Shown here: one piece after another, positions 41,364 to 49,621 of the stretch
Layout of the letters: every line of letters begins with the position of its first letter
How positions within the stretch are numbered: position 1 is the stretch's first letter
IMG/VR virus record: IMGVR_UViG_3300036770_005941
Coordinates: 1-50,545 of that record
Origin: a virus
DNA: 50,545 nt
Reading direction: 5' to 3' (one strand)
Translations under genes and position numbers: made by a program
The notes under the pieces: generated by a model
The model's input: only the letters and a program-made list of their open reading frames with translations
Databases searched by the model: none
Told to the model about the DNA's origin: nothing

Positions 41364-42451
41364 CCAGTGAAATCTGATAATACTGCCTGTTTGGTAAAAT
41401 CATTAGATGATTGGCAATTTTTTTGGAACTCTCCGAACATCATCGATTGGTTATGTTGAGTGCTTTCTAAAGTTGATAGGTAAATGTCTTGTGCATCCAT
41501 AGTTTTGAAAATTCCAATGAGCTCTACGATAGATGTCATGCGAGACAAGTTTCCAGAATCTAGGTCCCAGGAAGTATCAAATCCGTAATCAAATTTCAAT
41601 CCTAGAGATCTAAGTGTGTGATAGGTCTCAAATTGACCAGTGGGAATGAACGCAGTGCCCGATACCAAACATTTGAAAGTTTTTTCGGTAAGGAAGGGCC
41701 CTGGATGTATGTATTTTTTGCCATCTGTGTGCATTAGGCTATAAATGAAACTTTCATTGGTAAAATTTATCGCACATTCTTGATACGCAGGTATGCGATA
41801 ATCGGATGCGATGTCTTGGAAATAAGTGTCTGTTGAATTCAATTGTTTTTCTTGCGGTAAGTCCAGATCTAATTTTTTGCCAATGAGATTTTTACGATAG
41901 TAATCTACGGCAGCATCAATCTTGGGCCATCCAGTTTTTTGATAATTTACTAGATCTTCTCCGATCCAATCACCAAATGACACCACAGAATCGTCGAGCC
42001 CAAGTTCTGTCAACAATGCCACGGTGATTATGGCTTTGTTGAGATTCATCCTATAACAAATGCCACTGGCCTTTTTAGTTATGTTTTTCAACGAAGTGGA
42101 CGGAGACGGATACCAATCTAGTAATTTTTCGATCTGTCGATGCCAATAATAATATGTATAAAAACTTACATTTTCAATCTTGTGATCATACCATTTTCCA
42201 TCTGCGAGGACTATGATAGGAGATTTTAGGATTTCAGATTGACGTTTTAGCCAGTTGACATTGATCGCTTCAAGGTGGAAAGACACGATGTATAAATCAG
42301 ATCCAATGGGAAGATCTCGTCGAGTGCTCGTCCAATCTTGATACAATGAAGCATAGGCAGAGTCGCCAAATTCTTTCAACCAATGATATTCTTTATCGGG
42401 TATTTGAGCACAGGTTCCTTGCCAAGGAAGTGGTACTAATGAACGATCCAT
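41360..42451 (-). CDS. Putative glycosyltransferase-like protein
   Basis: Protein of 363 residues, AT-rich compared with its neighbours. Its C-terminal half has PFLTEKTFKCLVSGTAFIPT, which resembles the donor-sugar region of fucosyltransferase-like GT-B enzymes and the protein at 8733-9716. The N-terminal half has IVSFHLEAINV and IIVLADGKWYD strands. It is followed by the dsbA promoter and preceded by a hairpin-rich gap. Confidence 0.65.
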   Translation of the reverse strand: MDRSLVPLPWQGTCAQIPDKEYHWLKEFGDSAYASLYQDWTSTRRDLPIGSDLYIVSFHLEAINVNWLKRQSEILKSPIIVLADGKWYDHKIENVSFYTYYYWHRQIEKLLDWYPSPSTSLKNITKKASGICYRMNLNKAIITVALLTELGLDDSVVSFGDWIGEDLVNYQKTGWPKIDAAVDYYRKNLIGKKLDLDLPQEKQLNSTDTYFQDIASDYRIPAYQECAINFTNESFIYSLMHTDGKKYIHPGPFLTEKTFKCLVSGTAFIPTGQFETYHTLRSLGLKFDYGFDTSWDLDSGNLSRMTSIVELIGIFKTMDAQDIYLSTLESTQHNQSMMFGEFQKNCQSSNDFTKQAVLSDFTG

Positions 42452-42534
42452 GGAGTATGTATGCTCACTCTAGGCCCTGGGGTAGCGAATCCAAGGGCCA
42501 GGCCAGCAGCCGGCCACACATAACCTTAGCGGTC
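42452..42534 (-). other. Intergenic hairpins, possible structured RNA
   Basis: An 83-base gap with GGCCCT/AGGGCC, GGCC/GGCC, and CCTTAG-N5-CTAAGG nested in CACA/TGTG; the last overlaps the stop of the GIY-YIG fusion gene. No T run follows any of them. It could be a 3'-end processing or termination structure, or a small RNA. Confidence 0.45.
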
Positions 42535-43614
42535 CTAAGGTGTGTTGGGTTTGATGCCTATCACCATAAATCTTTTGTATTTGGTTTCCGGATCTTCGAG
42601 ATCTAATTCGCCTTGGTATAAAACATCAAGAGGAAACTTCTTGAGGATGTCATCTGTGCTGTGGAACTGGTGCCCAGGGTCGTGATCACGAGCTTGTAGT
42701 GCCACCAATGTGCCCGGCGGAATGTTATCATACCATTCACGTCCATCCATGTCAGTGAGACTGGTATTGATTACTACTCCATCTTTGTCGAGTCGTCTGT
42801 AGTCAATGTCGTTAGCGTCTGCTCGCATATGATCCACGCAGGCAGCACCGATGTGATCCAACATCCTTTTACTCTGTTTGAGAAATTCAGGATCAGTTTC
42901 TACGTTGATGATACGTTCGGTTTTCACAGCAGGATGCAGTTTCATGTACAAGCTGAGATTGCCAAACCATGCACCCAAGATATACACAGTGCTCACACGA
43001 TCTCGGATCTTAGAAAGTTCTTGTATCAACCATAGTTTGCTCTTGGTCAGATCCGGAGTGAAACTGCCTTGTAGGCTGTAGCCACTGCTTTCTTTCAATG
43101 GTTTCTGCGTAGGGAATCTCGTAGCTGAGCGTCGTGCAGGATCGTATTCTCTGTTGCAGGCTGGATTGATCAGACTGACTATGCGTGTCTCTAGAGCCTT
43201 GAGCTCTGTCTTGAGCTGTTCTTTGTCGCCGCCAAAGTCTGCCACAGTGGTGATAGGAAAGAATCGCAAAGTGATATCTCGGAGATCATCTATGCCATAA
43301 CCAGCGGTGCGGAACTTGGTAGCGAACTCACGCCAGTTATGCATCTGCTTGGCTGACGTGCATTGATCCAGGAGTTTTTGTATGTGTTTATTCCAGCGCT
43401 CAGTGAAGTTGTCGGCGGCTGCGATACCCACGTAGAAGTAGCCCCAATCAGGATGGTGCCACACATAGATACCTGACTTGCGTGTTTCGGCTGGACGGTC
43501 TCTGCGTAGTTTGATAGTCAAGCCAGGTTGATTGGGTCGTTGTTGTACCAGAGAAAAGATATCGTAGAATGGATATCTAACACTGCGACCTAGTTGCACT
43601 TCTGATATCTTCAT
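42535..43614 (-). CDS. GIY-YIG nuclease fused to methyltransferase-like domain
   Basis: Protein of 359 residues. N-terminal domain: GIYVW (48-52), YFYVGIAA (59-66), R73 in ERWNKH and E142 in ALETRIVSLINP are the full GIY-YIG catalytic set. C-terminal domain (about 195-359): VYILGAWFGNLSLYM in place of motif I, ETDPEFLKQSK, and INTSLTDMDGREWYDNIPPG, a phage methyltransferase-like pattern. A nuclease joined to a modification-type domain suggests restriction-like or homing activity. The start MKISEV loosely resembles the N-terminal tags of downstream genes. Confidence 0.82.
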   Translation of the reverse strand: MKISEVQLGRSVRYPFYDIFSLVQQRPNQPGLTIKLRRDRPAETRKSGIYVWHHPDWGYFYVGIAAADNFTERWNKHIQKLLDQCTSAKQMHNWREFATKFRTAGYGIDDLRDITLRFFPITTVADFGGDKEQLKTELKALETRIVSLINPACNREYDPARRSATRFPTQKPLKESSGYSLQGSFTPDLTKSKLWLIQELSKIRDRVSTVYILGAWFGNLSLYMKLHPAVKTERIINVETDPEFLKQSKRMLDHIGAACVDHMRADANDIDYRRLDKDGVVINTSLTDMDGREWYDNIPPGTLVALQARDHDPGHQFHSTDDILKKFPLDVLYQGELDLEDPETKYKRFMVIGIKPNTP

Positions 43615-43679
43615 ACCGGGCTATAGGGATTCTTAGGACGGTCGGTGCCGTCATCTTGGGGCCACACAGGATAGTCCAT
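43611..43679 (-). CDS. 22-residue micro-gene
   Basis: ATG at 43679 to TGA at 43611, product MDYPVWPQDDGTDRPKN plus five more residues. It fits exactly between two genes: its ATG shares a base with the upstream stop (TGATG) and its stop overlaps the next ATG (ATGA). Such packing argues that it is translated, if only as a coupling link. Confidence 0.5.
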   Translation of the reverse strand: MDYPVWPQDDGTDRPKNPYSPV

Positions 43680-43966
43680 CACTTACCTGCCGCTGCCAAG
43701 GCAGCACCGTTGTTGAAACTCTGGCTCCAGGAATTAGGAGTGCGTCCTTTGCGGAACCACCATTCATAACCAGCTCGGTGCCCTGAACAGTCTTTGGTGC
43801 ACGGACTGCCCTTGAACGTGAGTTCGTCGATCTGTTCGTCTTCATTGGCTTTCTTTTTGCGGCCAGCACAATGCGCCCGCTGACTAAATCCCTTGGGGTG
43901 AGCACAATTGATAGAGCGTTTGTACTTCTCGCTCCACTTTTCAGAAACGAACTCGCTGGCTCTCAT
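43679..43966 (-). CDS. Tagged basic Cys-rich phage protein
   Basis: Protein of 95 residues from the ATG at 43966 (ATGA overlap). It begins MRASEFVSE, a capsid-targeting-like tag. Two cysteine modules follow: NCAHPKGFSQRAHCAGRKKK and SPCTKDCSGHRAGYEWWF, both of which I recall from other T4-like phages. Probably DNA- or capsid-associated. Confidence 0.75.
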   Translation of the reverse strand: MRASEFVSEKWSEKYKRSINCAHPKGFSQRAHCAGRKKKANEDEQIDELTFKGSPCTKDCSGHRAGYEWWFRKGRTPNSWSQSFNNGAALAAAGK

Positions 43967-44370
43967 TTTGTTATTGGCCCACCTTCTACCCAGGCACTGC
44001 AAGTACGCTTGGCAGCGCACTTAAATTTCAAGAATTTGCAGTATCCTAGTGTGCCGGCATCTATGGTGTCCATGGGGTCTGACCCAGGTTCTGCGCCAAT
44101 GCCTTTGGCTATGCAATCCAGCATGTCATCGGATATGTCAAAGGCCGCGCAGTTGCCACAGCGTGCTGATTTGGCCTGCTCGATATCATCCATGTTCCAC
44201 TCTGCGGCGATCTTGGACCAGTATTCTTCGTTGGGCTCGTTGGGATCCATGGGACCATACATGTATTCATCTATGGCTTTCTTGCGATTGCGGAGATTGA
44301 GATCGATGCTCTGTGTGGCCGGAGGGCAACCTCGTTCTATGGCTTCCCATAGATTGATTAGGTCTCTCAT
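43963..44370 (-). CDS. Cys-rich hypothetical phage protein with tag
   Basis: Protein of 135 residues starting MRDLINLWE, compatible with the tag consensus. The C-terminal half has RCGNCAAFD, a single C, LGYCKFLKFKC and RTCSAW, six or seven cysteines probably binding zinc or an Fe-S cluster. Function unknown. Confidence 0.75.
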   Translation of the reverse strand: MRDLINLWEAIERGCPPATQSIDLNLRNRKKAIDEYMYGPMDPNEPNEEYWSKIAAEWNMDDIEQAKSARCGNCAAFDISDDMLDCIAKGIGAEPGSDPMDTIDAGTLGYCKFLKFKCAAKRTCSAWVEGGPITK

Positions 44371-44471
44371 GCCAATCCTAGTCTTCTCTTGAGTTCGTTG
44401 CGTGCGGCACTGAAACTTTCCGCTACGATATTGTGGACCGTTTCACCAATCCTAAACATGTATGTTTTCAT
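44367..44471 (-). CDS. 34-residue small protein
   Basis: ATG at 44471 to TGA at 44367, beginning MKTYMFRIGETVHNIVAESF and ending in a basic helix. ATGA overlaps with both neighbours support its being a real gene. Confidence 0.6.
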   Translation of the reverse strand: MKTYMFRIGETVHNIVAESFSAARNELKRRLGLA

Positions 44472-44821
44472 TTCTTTTTGGTGGCCACGTTCTTAGCGGG
44501 ACCTTTCCTTTCTGGGTTGGGATCTTCTCTACGCTTCCTTGCTGCCGCGGAAGCACGTCCTTTTTTGCCAAGTGCATGTGCCTTGGACTGTGGCAAGCAT
44601 TTGGGCTTGCCTTCCTTGCTGGAACCCCTAGCACATGGTCCCATGATCTTGCCTTGTGGATTGAATCTCACCCACTTTTCTTTGAACCACTTGCGGAGAT
44701 CTTCTTCCATCTGCTGTTCGCTCACGGGCACGCAGTTGGGCACCTGGCGGTCGCCCTTTTTCTTCATGCCCTGTTGACGATATCCTTTCCAGCAGGATTC
44801 TAAGATCTCACGATATCTCAT
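44468..44821 (-). CDS. Tagged basic phage protein
   Basis: Protein of 117 residues from the ATG at 44821 (ATGA overlap). It starts MRYREILES, fitting the tag. The C-terminal half (WVRFNPQGKIMGPCARG, KPKCLPQSKAHALGKKG) is very basic with paired cysteines, of a type seen in many T4-like phages and suited to binding DNA. Confidence 0.78.
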   Translation of the reverse strand: MRYREILESCWKGYRQQGMKKKGDRQVPNCVPVSEQQMEEDLRKWFKEKWVRFNPQGKIMGPCARGSSKEGKPKCLPQSKAHALGKKGRASAAARKRREDPNPERKGPAKNVATKKK

Positions 44822-46710
44822 TTTTTCTTCTTGCCGCCTTCGCCCCAGTTGGCAGCACCTTTCTTGCGGCATTGTACCAAGGCACCCGATGCATAGGCAG
44901 ATGGCCATACTTTATAACGGCTTTTGACTTTGTTATAGCAGGCATCTTTCTTTTCACCAAGATCACTTCGCACACTCCAGTCAACATCTATGTCTGTGAC
45001 TTTCTTACCTTTGCGCTCGAAATGCCGGGTGATCATTTCGCGGAAGCCTTCGTCGAATGGTATCTTGACTTGGTGTTTGCTACCATCATCCAGCGTGACT
45101 GTGGCCACATGATATTCTCCAGGACGCAGGCTTTCGATCAGCCCTTGTTTCTTTGCCGCGAAATCTAGATCTAGCAATCGCTGTTTGATGATTTCTTTAT
45201 CACCAGATGTCATCATTGGTTGGCTCAGCAATTTATACAGATATTCGCGTTTGTCAAGATAGTCACGTTTGTCGATCAAAGGATTGTTTCCACCTCGATT
45301 GATGTTGAAACGATTGATATCTACTTGTGTTTCCGATACACGGCTTTCGTGTAATACATGTTGACCAAACCCTTCGATGTCTACAGTGACAAAGTTGCGT
45401 CGGCTTTCGATTATGGTAGCATGACGACCTTTGAATTCACCTGCAGTGATCTCTACAGATTCAGCTGCTTTGCGACGTCGACGTTTTTCAATTTGATTGA
45501 TATCAGTACCTGGTAGTTCTAGACTGGGGAATGGTATAATATCTGCACCTTTGGGTTGAGCTTTGGGCGCAGGACCTTGTACTTTCGTGTCAGGCTCAGC
45601 CTGTGGTGCAGGCACAGGTTCTGCTGTCTGCCTGGGCTGTCGTTGCGGCACGGGCTGTGGCACAGGTTCGGGTTTGACTTCTGGCTCGGCGGGTGCTTGC
45701 TTGGGCTCTGCTGCCACAGGTTCTGCGGGAGTTGGTGTAGCGGCAGGTGCTGGCGGTGCGATCTTAGGCGCCACGGCTACGGGTTCGGCTTTGGCTGCTT
45801 TGGCCACTGCCGCAGACAGTTTGTTTATCTGTTGTGCTTGTTCTTGATTGTCTGCTTTGACCTGCTGGAGTTCTTGCTCTATCTCTGCTGATCGTTGTAT
45901 TTCGTCCTTGACAAACGCTTCGAAATCGCTACCGGCTGCTGCCTGTCGGCCACGTGCCAGTTGGAAGGCACGCTGTACCTTGGGATCGATCGCCGTGGTG
46001 CGATCTAGCTCGTCAGACTCTTTTTTTTTAGCTTCGAACGGCAGATCCATCTGACTGGGGTCAGTCTCGGGCTTGTTGTAAGCTGGCTTGCTGGGGATCA
46101 TGCCTTTACGACGCAGTTGATCTATATACTCGATAGTTTCGACTCGATCTGCTAGTTTTTGTATGAGATCTCGTTGTTGCTGGCTGGTCATTTTCTTGGC
46201 CCGGAGAAACAAGGCCTGCATCTGAGGACGGTACAATGTGAGAGGTTGACCTTGACCGTCGAACTCTAGATCCACAGTGGGACGATTGTCATCGAACGCC
46301 CGAAGCATGCGTGTCCAGTTCAACATGCCGATGTTGATAGGGTCTCGTTTAGAGGAGGTTGGTTGCGTGATTTCTTCTAGCTGTCCTGGAAAAGTATCTC
46401 CTGAGACACCACGTTTGCCAGGAACGGAACCACGGAATTGTTTTTGTTTCTGGATGAGATCTCTCAGTTGTTTCATGTGTAGATCAAACTGCACCGGATC
46501 TCCAAGATCACGCAGGAACTCTTCCTGGCGTCCCACTTTGTTGTAGGCTTTGTACTTGCCCATCATGAAACGTGCTTCGGGATACTCCAATGTCACTGTT
46601 TCTCCGCCGAGGTTTAGCACGGCCTTGGAACTGGTATCCACGGCCCGCATCAAGGCACGCAAGTTGTCGTAGCCCGTGGTCTGATCTTCGATGAGGTTCA
46701 GTAGGTTCAT
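44818..46710 (-). CDS. Large modular phage protein with Pro/Ala linker
   Basis: Protein of 630 residues starting MNLLNLIEDQ, tag-like. Residues about 1-270 are charged and helical; about 290-385 are a Pro/Ala/Glu-rich flexible linker; residues 420-600 are mixed alpha/beta. It ends with a basic Cys module (ACYNKVKSRYKVWPSAYAS, then CRKKGAANWG) found in many T4-like phage proteins. Virion or core location is inferred from the tag and neighbours. Confidence 0.75.
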   Translation of the reverse strand: MNLLNLIEDQTTGYDNLRALMRAVDTSSKAVLNLGGETVTLEYPEARFMMGKYKAYNKVGRQEEFLRDLGDPVQFDLHMKQLRDLIQKQKQFRGSVPGKRGVSGDTFPGQLEEITQPTSSKRDPINIGMLNWTRMLRAFDDNRPTVDLEFDGQGQPLTLYRPQMQALFLRAKKMTSQQQRDLIQKLADRVETIEYIDQLRRKGMIPSKPAYNKPETDPSQMDLPFEAKKKESDELDRTTAIDPKVQRAFQLARGRQAAAGSDFEAFVKDEIQRSAEIEQELQQVKADNQEQAQQINKLSAAVAKAAKAEPVAVAPKIAPPAPAATPTPAEPVAAEPKQAPAEPEVKPEPVPQPVPQRQPRQTAEPVPAPQAEPDTKVQGPAPKAQPKGADIIPFPSLELPGTDINQIEKRRRRKAAESVEITAGEFKGRHATIIESRRNFVTVDIEGFGQHVLHESRVSETQVDINRFNINRGGNNPLIDKRDYLDKREYLYKLLSQPMMTSGDKEIIKQRLLDLDFAAKKQGLIESLRPGEYHVATVTLDDGSKHQVKIPFDEGFREMITRHFERKGKKVTDIDVDWSVRSDLGEKKDACYNKVKSRYKVWPSAYASGALVQCRKKGAANWGEGGKKKK

Positions 46711-47756
46711 TATCTTTCTTCCAGGTAATCTTTTTTCATATCGGCACCACGACGACGTGAGCAGTACATCTCACAGGCCATCACAGCTTCGTCAAGGTCG
46801 CTGAATCTTGTTTTAGCTTCTCGGTTCTTGATAGTGATACGGAAGCCATCGTCTTCGTTGCCGTGGATCTTGATCTCGTGTCCGTCATCGGTCTTGATAG
46901 TTTTCACAGCAGGACCGATCTGATCGATGTCTTTTTCTAGCTTGTCTTTGAGATCGGGATCTTTCTTGATCTCTTTGGTGAGATCTGAAAGATAATCGCC
47001 TAGCTTTTTCTTTACTGTAGATATCACATCTTCTGTAGTAGCGGATTCTGTGATTGGCCCACGCAAGGTATCTATGAGTTCGCCTGCGAAGTCGGGGTCT
47101 CTCATGATGGAACGCACCCGGATGTCACTCATGCCCATGCGACTCAATTCCCGAGCAGCATCACGCAGGATGTCATCTTCTGAAGCCTTCAAATAACTTT
47201 TACCGGGATTGTTGTCCAGCATGGCACGGCTCACCTGATATATGGTGTTGTCTTGACCTTCGGCAAATGGCTTCCTATCATCCATCTCTTCTCTGCTACC
47301 CATGCGGTCATCTAGATAATCTTTCACACGATGTACATAAGCTGATACATCACTTGACCCAATCTCTTCCCAATCATCTTCACCTTCAGTGACATCATCG
47401 ATGGCCTGCATCAGGGCTTCTACGCCGTAACGGGTGATCCATTCTGGATGCTGATTCACGATACGACGGGTGACAGCTTGTGCCATGGGGTTAGATTCTT
47501 GTTCTTCGTCTAGGAAGCTCTGTGTGTCAGGACTCACACCATCGGGTGTTTCGTCTGCACCGGAATCTCCAGTTTCGCTGCCCCAACCTTGTTCGTCTCC
47601 CTCGCCCACTAGATAACCCAGTGTGGCATTTTTGCCAGGATAGGCGCCAGCGATCTGTGGGCTTGTATCTTTGGGCTTGAACAGAGCAGGAAGTTGCTTG
47701 ACACTTTTCTGTGCGGCATCAAGACTTTCTAGGATCTGATAGATGTCCTTGCTCAT
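46710..47756 (-). CDS. Hypothetical acidic protein, tag-like start
   Basis: Protein of 348 residues, strongly acidic (many Asp and Glu at 50-170), helical, starting MSKDIYQILES, compatible with the tag. The C-terminus RFSDLDEAVMACEMYCSRR resembles a small alpha/beta module. It shares one base with the next gene. Confidence 0.72.
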   Translation of the reverse strand: MSKDIYQILESLDAAQKSVKQLPALFKPKDTSPQIAGAYPGKNATLGYLVGEGDEQGWGSETGDSGADETPDGVSPDTQSFLDEEQESNPMAQAVTRRIVNQHPEWITRYGVEALMQAIDDVTEGEDDWEEIGSSDVSAYVHRVKDYLDDRMGSREEMDDRKPFAEGQDNTIYQVSRAMLDNNPGKSYLKASEDDILRDAARELSRMGMSDIRVRSIMRDPDFAGELIDTLRGPITESATTEDVISTVKKKLGDYLSDLTKEIKKDPDLKDKLEKDIDQIGPAVKTIKTDDGHEIKIHGNEDDGFRITIKNREAKTRFSDLDEAVMACEMYCSRRRGADMKKDYLEER

Positions 47757-48196
47757 GCTCGATCTTCTTTCAGGAACGATTTCAGCATCCAGCCGTGTTT
47801 GCCGTGTGCGTCGATGCGCCCAGCTATAAAGTCGGCGATGCCTTGTTGATCTTCTGCCTCTGCTGAGTCAAAGCATTGATTCAGCAGATCGATCATGGTC
47901 TGATTATCCGCTAGGAGTTCTGTGATCATCAACCGAGCACGAGGAATCTTGGTCTGCCCTTGTATCAGGCTCATTTCCGAGAAACGTTCAAAACTACCAG
48001 GTGCGTACTCTTCTAGCACACGTAGATATTCGGCGGTTTGATCGATGGTGTTTTCGTAGACTTCTTCGTAGATCTTGCCAAAGAATTTATGATATTGGCC
48101 GAAATCTGGGCCTTCAACATTCCAGTGGAAGAACTGGGCCTTGATCACGAAGGCGTAAGCGGTGGCTAGCAGTGTTTTTAGATCTTCTCTTAGCAT
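47753..48196 (-). CDS. dps: Dps-family ferritin-like protein
   Basis: Protein of 147 residues, single four-helix domain. KAQFFHWNVEGPDFGQYHKF holds H24 and H36, and IDQTAEYLR holds D52 and E56, matching the inter-subunit ferroxidase ligands of Dps; the extra Asp of E. coli Dps (D67) is Gly here. Dps oxidises iron with peroxide and shields DNA. It lacks the Lys-rich N-terminal tail used for DNA binding. Its first 83 bases overlap the upstream small gene. Confidence 0.9.
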   Translation of the reverse strand: MLREDLKTLLATAYAFVIKAQFFHWNVEGPDFGQYHKFFGKIYEEVYENTIDQTAEYLRVLEEYAPGSFERFSEMSLIQGQTKIPRARLMITELLADNQTMIDLLNQCFDSAEAEDQQGIADFIAGRIDAHGKHGWMLKSFLKEDRA

Positions 48197-48341
48197 CTGG
48201 GTTTCTCTTTGTAAAATCTATGTCGTATTTAGCCGCTGTTGCACTCTCACCGGCTCTTGTGATCATGCCGCCCATGGGCATGGCCACAGTGGCTATGGCA
48301 CCGCTTGACGTGGTTTCCATGACGAATTCATGCGCTCTCAT
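48114..48341 (-). CDS. Small tagged phage protein overlapping dps
   Basis: Protein of 75 residues from the ATG at 48341. MRAHEFVMETTSSGAIATVA and MPMGGMITRAG form a short conserved pattern I recall from related phages, usually ended soon after by a stop. Here the frame runs on as a basic tail that overlaps dps by 83 bases, so a lost stop is possible. Confidence 0.6.
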   Translation of the reverse strand: MRAHEFVMETTSSGAIATVAMPMGGMITRAGESATAAKYDIDFTKRNPDAKRRSKNTASHRLRLRDQGPVLPLEC

Positions 48342-48627
48342 CAGTGATCTCAAAGGTTTTTGAATCTATCACACGCACTGGACCAGTTTCCGCTTTGAGT
48401 CCACGCATCTTGAACACACACGCTGGATCACCAAGGTTGTCTACTCTGATAGTATATCGTCCAGGTGGTGCTGAAAGTTGCAGGATCTCCTGCAGATACT
48501 GTGTGCCACCCCAGATGTAAGTGCGTTCCGTGAACATCTCGTGATTTACATAGAGCCTATAGGTAGGAGGAGTCTTTTTCCAATCGCAGTGCAGGTCTAG
48601 GTTGAGTTTGACGAATCTATTGCGCAT
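48328..48627 (-). CDS. Hypothetical phage protein
   Basis: Protein of 99 residues, beta-rich: FVKLNLDLHCDWKK, TYRLYVNHEMFTER and GRYTIRVDNLGDPA suggest a small jelly-roll or Ig-like sheet. First gene after a late-type promoter box. Function unknown. Confidence 0.78.
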   Translation of the reverse strand: MRNRFVKLNLDLHCDWKKTPPTYRLYVNHEMFTERTYIWGGTQYLQEILQLSAPPGRYTIRVDNLGDPACVFKMRGLKAETGPVRVIDSKTFEITDESA

Positions 48628-48631
48628 GAGA

Positions 48632-48639
48632 TATTTATA
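48632..48639 (-). promoter_or_regulatory. T4-type late promoter box TATAAATA
   Basis: Exact TATAAATA on the minus strand four bases before the ATG at 48627, in the only gap of the cluster (48628-48654). It would start transcription at or beside that ATG and so drive the small protein, Dps and the tagged genes. Confidence 0.6.
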
Positions 48640-48654
48640 GCAGTAGATTATGGC

Positions 48655-48837
48655 CTAGCGAGAACGCCGGATGCTACCTATGTGATGATGCTCTACTCCA
48701 TACTGGGCTTTTATCAGCTGGCGTGCTTCAGCCTGGTTGTGCGCATAAACACTCACATCGATCCTGCCCGTGTAGTTGGGATTCTGTATGGTGACTGCGG
48801 CTGTCCATTTGTGTCCTGTGACGTCTTTGACTTTCAT
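48655..48837 (-). CDS. Small hypothetical protein
   Basis: Protein of 60 residues with a strand (WTAAVTIQNPNYTGRIDVSV) followed by a helix (NQAEARQLIKAQY), like a small alpha/beta domain. ATG at 48837, four bases after the upstream stop. Function unknown. Confidence 0.7.
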   Translation of the reverse strand: MKVKDVTGHKWTAAVTIQNPNYTGRIDVSVYAHNQAEARQLIKAQYGVEHHHIGSIRRSR

Positions 48838-48841
48838 ACTA

Positions 48842-49621
48842 TTACTTATTCTTCCGTCCCGACTTCATGTTGGCACACCAGTGGTACATCTTGCCACGCT
48901 CACCACCGTATTTCTTAGCACGGGCTCGTAGATCTGTGACACTGCCTTTGCAACTGGCACCACTGCGTTTCACACGTCCAGGCCTGCTTTTGCCTTTGAC
49001 CTTGCCATCCGCGAAGTTTTCTTTTACACTGGCACCCGATCTATGATATTCTGTAGCACCACCCGCCCTATCCACATGCCAAGCGTAGAACCGTGACCAA
49101 GGGTAGTCTTGTGCTAAACTCAAGAAAGCGTCGAGGTTGGGCACAGCATCATCATACATGATGACTTTGTCGTAGTGCTTTTGACCCAGCAAGTGCTTGA
49201 GTATGATCTTTTTCTTCTCTTCAGTGGCCACTTTCATCTGTATGTTGCCGGCACGATACACATGTACTTTGCTCATGTCTATGTCCCACTTGCGGAAAGT
49301 GTCCAAGAACAATTCTCTATCGTTGAAGTCGGCCCTGGCAGTGACCATTATCACCCGATTACCCGTGGCGATGTCGTTTTTCAGTTGCTGGATCATGGGT
49401 GCTATGGGACGGGCATTGGCGAAGAACTCTCGGGCATCACGGAAAGCACCAAAGTCAAACTCTTCACCGGGCTGTAGTTTATAATGGGTGAAATCGTGGC
49501 TGTCTAACCGCTTGATGGTTTTGCCATCTTTCACGACTCCGACCTTAGTGTCGGTGTTGACTAGGGTGTCGTCGATATCGAAGATCACCAGTTTTGAGTT
49601 GGTAAATTCGCTGGCTCTCAT
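48842..49621 (-). CDS. HAD-family phosphatase with basic Cys tail and N-terminal tag
   Basis: Protein of 259 residues. It starts MRASEF. VIFDIDDTLVNTD carries the HAD nucleophile D15 and D17, VIMVTARAD is motif II, and IMYDDAVPN motif IV. This resembles phosphatase domains of polynucleotide-kinase type. Residues from about 205 on are basic (GRVKRSGASCKGSVTDLRAR, then YHWCANMKSGRK), like the tails of neighbouring proteins. 3'-end phosphate removal on DNA or RNA is plausible. Confidence 0.82.
   Translation of the reverse strand: MRASEFTNSKLVIFDIDDTLVNTDTKVGVVKDGKTIKRLDSHDFTHYKLQPGEEFDFGAFRDAREFFANARPIAPMIQQLKNDIATGNRVIMVTARADFNDRELFLDTFRKWDIDMSKVHVYRAGNIQMKVATEEKKKIILKHLLGQKHYDKVIMYDDAVPNLDAFLSLAQDYPWSRFYAWHVDRAGGATEYHRSGASVKENFADGKVKGKSRPGRVKRSGASCKGSVTDLRARAKKYGGERGKMYHWCANMKSGRKNK

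Noticed and set aside
42521-42550. CGGTCCTAAGGT, identical to part of the conserved 23S rRNA segment that contains the I-CeuI site
   Set aside because: Only 12 bases match, the rest of the rRNA segment is absent, and the bases are explained by a local hairpin. Chance is sufficient.
45556-45891. Plus-strand frames rich in Cys, Gly and Ala
   Set aside because: Antisense of the Pro/Ala linker of the 630-residue protein, which explains the composition.
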